Below, one piece after another: positions 59,778 to 64,000 of a stretch of DNA of 64,000 bases. Location: positions 77,900,706-77,964,705 of the forward strand of contig OZ024934.1 of assembly GCA_964017235.1 (NCBI GenBank), given 5' to 3'. Each line of letters opens with the position of its first letter. Position 1 is the stretch's first letter. A program made the position numbers and the translations under genes. The notes under the pieces were generated by a model, which had not been told where the DNA came from, did no database searches, and saw only the letters and a list, made by a program, of their open reading frames with translations. This stretch comes from Sabellastarte sp. h YS-2021. Lineage: Eukaryota > Annelida > Polychaeta > Sabellida > Sabellidae.

Positions 59778-60105
59778 TATTATTATTATTATGTATTTAT
59801 ACTCAGCGCAATATCTCCATATACTACAGGACTCAAAGTGCTATTTAACCAATCCGACTGTACAGGTACAGCCCCAACTCACAAGTAACTGACATTCCCC
59901 TAACTGGAAGATAGAGGCTCAAGGATGACCATTTATCAACATCCTTGAGGTTCTTTAACCTGCCACTGGGAATAGGACCCAATGACAGAGGACCGCCATT
60001 TTAAGTGGTCATCCGAGCCACTATGTATCTGCCTGTACCTGAGATTGAACCCACGTCCTCTGAGTTCCTAGACAAGTGTGTTACCCGCTAGGCCACAGTG
60101 GCAGA
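59778..60105 (-). mobile_element. SINE family C, near full length
   Basis: The minus strand starts CTGCCACTGTGGCCTAGCGG with a tRNA-like A box, has the B box GGGTTCAATCTC, a 200 bp body, and a tail TAGCACTTTGAGTCC...ATATTGCGCTGAGTATAAAT followed by an (AAT)n run. Head and body differ from families A and B. Confidence 0.8.
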
Positions 60106-60698
60106 TAAGAACAAAAACTATTGTGTTCGGGAATCAGTGTTTAACTACACATGTATCTCTGTGATCAAAATTGCCATATATGTCTGCAAGTTTCTTTAAA
60201 CCAGTAATTCTCAATGTCTTAAGACATCTCTGTCTCACTATATTAATCATTTACACTAGGTGGTATAAATGTTATGGTAAACTCCTGTAGTGCCAACGTT
60301 TAGCTTATCCATTCATAAATAATAGGCAAACATGAAATTACAGGTTTGTTCATGATGCACCTGTAGTGTGGAATGCCTATTGAGATTTATTCCTTCACTG
60401 TATCCTTCAGAAAATGAAATCGTAACTTTATCTTAAATAATACCCACAATGATCTATTTATTAATCCTTAATCTCTATAATACTCAGTTAGAACTGGAAT
60501 AAGTGATTACAAATCACATGCATGTAACACATTCTTAGACTGCACTAACTATTGGTCAAGTTTTATTTTTCAGTCATTTTGAAACACTTCTTTCATCAAG
60601 TTGTCAGTTTGATCTCACAAAGGAGAGCACTACATAGGCCATCATCTGTTTTCTACAGATTGGGTTTGGATGAATCTGTTGAAAAAGGTGTCCCATAA
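60106..60698. other. presumed intron, no gene recognised
   Basis: AT-rich sequence between the SINE and the third Harbinger copy. Confidence 0.45.
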
Positions 60699-60789
60699 TG
60701 GGGGTGTTCCATTGGGGCCGTCTTGTCGGTTACTATGGCATTTTTGAGGGTCGAGAACAATGTTTACAGAGTTGGATAGGATCAGTTGT

Positions 60790-60865
60790 AGTTTCTAATT
60801 CTAATTCTAATAGCACTTTTATAGCGCTTAATCTCTGTCAAAAGACGCATCACACCAAAAACATT
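60790..60865. repeat. CTAATT microsatellite and a SINE-like tail in Harbinger copy 3
   Basis: TTCTAATTCTAATTCTAATAG is followed by CACTTTTATAGCGCTTAATC, which resembles the tail region of SINE family C in orientation reversed to it. It probably marks a short inserted fragment. Confidence 0.45.
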
Positions 60866-61014
60866 GTTCGATATTCATAAACCCTGCTTGTTGCAGCGGA
60901 TCAGAAAAATATCAAATATGTTTGATATTTCACCAACCCTCCCCAACTCTGCATACAGACCTTGCTCTGCCCACCTGGAAACTGCCCTGTCCTTTCTGCC
61001 TGAATGGTACACAT

Positions 61015-61545
61015 ACTGTTGGTCCAACGGTGGCCCATCAATGGCAAAGTATTGGATACTTTATGTATTTGTGTGGCCACCGTTGGCTATGGATGGCAAA
61101 ATACAGCTAGTGGGCTACCACGGAGCCACTGCTGGACCACTGACTGCATTTTTGATTTTTTTAAAGGGTTTTTAACTACTTCATAAGCAACCTCAACTAT
61201 TGCTTTCTGACATATTGCTTAACAACATTCAATGTTAAAACATATTATTTCAAAATATAAATTTATTGTGTGGCCTATTGTTGGCTCACCAACTACCAAA
61301 GTCAGTGGATCTAGCTCGGGACCAGTGTACGCCCGCTGGTGTAAATTTCCAGGAAAAATTAGATAAAATGTGCATTTTCTTTCACTTAACATAAGTTAGT
61401 ATCATTTATATAACAAACTTATTCTGTACTCCTTCACTTTCGCTTATATGCCACAGGTGGTCCATCAATGGCTCACCCATTACATAAGTAGTACAGGACC
61501 CATGATTGGCACCCAGTAGGCCACTGGTGGCAAATATTTTAGTGA
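61015..61545. repeat. cluster of GTGGCC(C/A)..(T/A)TGGC motifs
   Basis: GTGGCCCATCAATGGCAAAG, GTGGCCACCGTTGGCTATGG, GTGGCCTATTGTTGGCTCAC, GTGGTCCATCAATGGCTCAC and AGGCCACTGGTGGCAAATAT occur at irregular spacing, with some inverted forms. They are not part of the other two Harbinger copies, so they come from an inserted repeat of unknown type. Confidence 0.5.
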
Positions 61546-61739
61546 TGGTTACAGAAAAATATCTTCATGTTTTCCATGTGATATAATTTTGTCTTTTGAT
61601 GAAACCTAAAACTACCACAGAATTTTTTTTATCTGTCACATGCAACTGTATTCTGTAACAGCTATACTTAGTTGGTGGACAAAAATGATGGTCCTCTGGT
61701 GGCTACACCTCAAGCTCTGCTGAACAGCATTTGTTTTGA

Positions 61740-62430
61740 CAGATCTTGAAAAGATACTGTCTTGGCTTCCACTTTTATTACTTTCTCTACAGCTTGTTGG
61801 ACACACTTTCCGTCTTGTCCAGCAGGACAGGATAAAGGACCTGTCAGTCCCAGCAATCTACTCTTTCTAGGAGCTTCAGTACCACTTCCACATATGTGCC
61901 ACAGATTTTTCAACATCCACAGCAACCAGCTGCTAGGGAATACATCTTAACCATCCCCTAGACTTATATGCAAGCAGCCAGGTTATGCAACCAGCTCAAC
62001 ATAACCAAATAACATGTGGAAGACAGCAGCAACCAATAGGGTAGCTGACTTCCTTTGTAATTATTGATGACCGACAACCCAGGCTTTCAAGACCTCTTAC
62101 TTTCACACTGACCCCGACAAAGCACGTCAATTCAGTCGCCTCTGCCACAGAAAAAGAAAGTTCACACAACATATCAGGACTCTCTTGTTTTTTGTGGAAT
62201 CCACAGTCAGTGATGAGCTACTAGCATATCGACACACAACAACCGTTTTCACCAAGAGACTCGCATCAACAGACTGCCTCTCCTTCAACCACCATTGCAC
62301 AGCAAGAACATCAGCAGCAGCCAGCCAATCCCCAGCCTCCCCAGCAGTCATCCGAGCCCAAACAGCAATAGACATATTGCTGTTCCCCACAATTGGTTCT
62401 TTTCAGGACCACTGTTGTAAAATTTGAAAG
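61740..62430 (+). pseudogene. Harbinger second protein remnant, copy 3
   Basis: The + strand has the conserved LTSFVIIDDRQPRLSRPLTF motif (62045-62105) and a Thr/Ala/Gln-rich C-terminal stretch (62185-62427) paralleling copy 1. Stops are frequent. The MADF N-terminus was not found here, so it is probably deleted or displaced by the repeat before it. Confidence 0.65.
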
Positions 62431-62830
62431 ACCTTCTCAGGACCACGCCAATCTTCCAAAAACAATATGCAACTGGCTGTTTGACAAAAAAACAAGAAGC
62501 ATTACACTGCCCTATACCCCACAACATGATACCCAAACACAAAAAAAATGAAGTTAGTCATTGAAAATTTTGAAGTTAAAAAATTCAAATAATTGGAACC
62601 TAGATTTTAAAGATTTTGATATTATCAACTGAACTTTTTGAAGAAAAACTTAAAGAGCCTAAAATAAGAACTTAAAGAAAAAAGAGACTTTGCCGCCAAC
62701 CCCCACCCCCACCCCACCCACCCCCAAAAATGGGCCAAAGAAAACGAAATTATAGATAGGGTAGTTGGATGACACATCTTAGATCCTGCCCTGCTATCCA
62801 GCCAATGCACCCAGGTGATTTAAGTAATCT
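62431..62830. other. spacer between the two Harbinger genes
   Basis: AT-rich sequence with a CCCCACCCCCACCCCACCC run near 62701-62726. No gene is seen. Confidence 0.5.
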
Positions 62831-63535
62831 TTAAGTAGGTCTCACTGCTGTTTGGCCTCCTTTGAAGGATTTCCTGTAGTTATCGTCTGGCACGTACACC
62901 ACTTGTTCATTTCGTAGGGCTGCTATCTGCTGGGGTGGTTGCCCTGTGCTTAGGATGTTGTTCAAAACAACACATGTTAAAACAATGTCTCTGACAACCT
63001 TTGGCTTTTGTCCCAATGTGCCCAGCAGTACCCTAAATCTGCTTACTAATATTCCAAACCCCCTTGTGAGTTGTCTTCTGCTTTAGGGTTTCACAATCTA
63101 TGACATCAAGGTGAAGGCATCATTACCCAGCAAACATTGTGCAAATCTGGCCCTCTCTCCCCCCTATGGTTCAGGTGACGGTCTTTTAGTCTTTAGGATT
63201 GGTAGGGCAGTTCAAATATTCTTCCTGGAATTCAGCCAGGATGGCTTGGCAGACCTTGGGGCATATTATAAAGATGGTGGTTGGTCCAACCAGCCAGTGA
63301 TACTGCAAGGATGTCTAGGTCTGCTGTTGCCAGGTGTCTCAGTGTTATTGCCAGTTTCACCAAAACTTCTAGGTGAGTAACTTCTTGATACAGTGGTGTG
63401 TGCATTCCTCAATGAGGTCAAAAATGCAAGTGGCATCCTAACAAAATTCTGGTAGCCTGGGATATCAGTCTGTATTAAGTCGGCCAGGAGGGTTCTATAG
63501 CATCCTTGTTCTTCTCTTTGAAGGATCCAGGGCAT
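62831..63535 (-). pseudogene. Harbinger transposase remnant, copy 3
   Basis: The minus strand keeps the N-terminal region (63535 to about 63180: TDIPGYQNFVRMPLAF, then AILAEFQEEYLNCPTNP) and the C-terminal end (63060 to 62831: VVLNNILS, VVYVPDDNYRKS). The core with both catalytic Asp residues, and the RRVVEN segment with the catalytic Glu, are absent by comparison with copy 1. It cannot be a working nuclease, though the element could once have been moved by a complete relative. Confidence 0.85.
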
Positions 63536-64000
63536 GACAAAGGGGTTTTGTTGCTTTCTTCATCTCCTGGTTGGTGACTGTGGCCGTGGTGAAGATGCTG
63601 GCTGTAGGGCAGGTGTTGGTCCTGGGTTCAGATGGGTCCTTTTCTGTCTTCAAGTCATCGTAAAAATCAAAATATTACACTCCGTAAAAACCAAAATTAC
63701 CCTAAGCTTCTGTAGAATGTCTCCCTGATTGATAGCCGAGATCTTTACAGTGACAAATGATGATTTACAGCTCCCAGAAGGTGTTTATATAATTGTGATT
63801 TGATCCCGACTGATGATCCCAACTCTAAAAACTAGTCAGTCCAGTCTCAGTGGGCAGGGAAAATGCTCCAGTCCTGTCTGTTTGTCACTATTGCTTAGAG
63901 TCCCCAACTCCTGACTTTTGTAACCAACCCTGGAGTTGTAATGTCAGTTATAGGGTCTGCTCCAGTGGAACACCCCAGTTACATACAGTCTATACATCTA

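Larger units (their letters stand above)
60699..63978. mobile_element. PIF/Harbinger DNA transposon, copy 3, internally deleted
   Basis: The left end is TGGGGGTGTTCCATTGGGGC; the right end, as complement, is CTGGGGTGTTCCACTGG. The flanking TAA (60696-60698) and TTA (63979-63981) are compatible with TWA targets but are not identical. It is inverted relative to copy 2: transposase on the minus strand at the right, second protein on the + strand. It contains an insertion-like stretch (60785-61530) and lacks the transposase core. Confidence 0.8.

Noticed and set aside
7896-60105. tRNA genes suggested by A-box and B-box sequences at several places
   Set aside because: Each is followed by a shared SINE body and tail and several have target duplications; the heads do not form a proper cloverleaf with anticodon and acceptor stem.

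Overview
The window is animal nuclear DNA, most likely from a mollusc or a related lophotrochozoan. Support comes from a metazoan beta-tubulin, a multi-exon SLC23-type transporter gene with canonical splice sites, low gene density, AT-rich introns, and many tRNA-headed SINEs whose tails have the form seen in mollusc SINEs. The species cannot be fixed from the sequence.

Two host genes are clear. An intronless, intact beta-tubulin gene (1622-2962, +) has a TATA box and a polyA signal. A partial gene of the SLC23 (nucleobase/ascorbate transporter) family runs on the + strand from 50075 to 58763 in six phase-consistent exons and continues beyond the window. An upstream exon (41268-42127) encodes five 47-residue repeats, and its splice phase fits the first clear SLC23 exon exactly, so it may be an N-terminal cytosolic extension of that transporter. 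A tiny candidate start exon (ATG TCG GAC C before a GTAAGT donor) lies further upstream and has been copied by a 1.58 kb tandem duplication.

Most of the rest is repeats. 5.0-5.5 kb: a MITE. 6.5-17.5 kb: a 4.8 kb tandem duplication carrying a related MITE; the two copies have since taken up different insertions, a SINE in copy 1 and a LINE in copy 2. 19.7-24.3 kb: a decayed PIF/Harbinger transposon. 24.4-27.2 kb: a fossil tyrosine-recombinase-type retroelement holding two SINEs. 28-31.4 kb: a hairpin repeat, a LINE remnant and SINEs. 32.4-32.8 kb: a 123 bp tandem array. 33.65-37.93 kb: a Harbinger element with TIRs and target duplication. 37.8-41.0 kb: the 1.58 kb tandem duplication. 42.3-49.1 kb: a broken DIRS retroelement with inverted terminal repeats and an internal complementary region, lying antisense in the presumed SLC23 intron. 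49-60 kb: the SLC23 exons, with SINEs, a LINE remnant and minisatellites in the introns. 60.7-64.0 kb: a third, internally deleted Harbinger copy.

No operon-like or microbial system is present. The most unusual items are the SLC23 gene with a repeat-bearing N-terminal exon, the amplified exon-end/splice-donor sequence after its sixth exon, the DIRS internal complementary region with a SINE tail inside it, and two tandem duplications whose copies record the order of later insertions.
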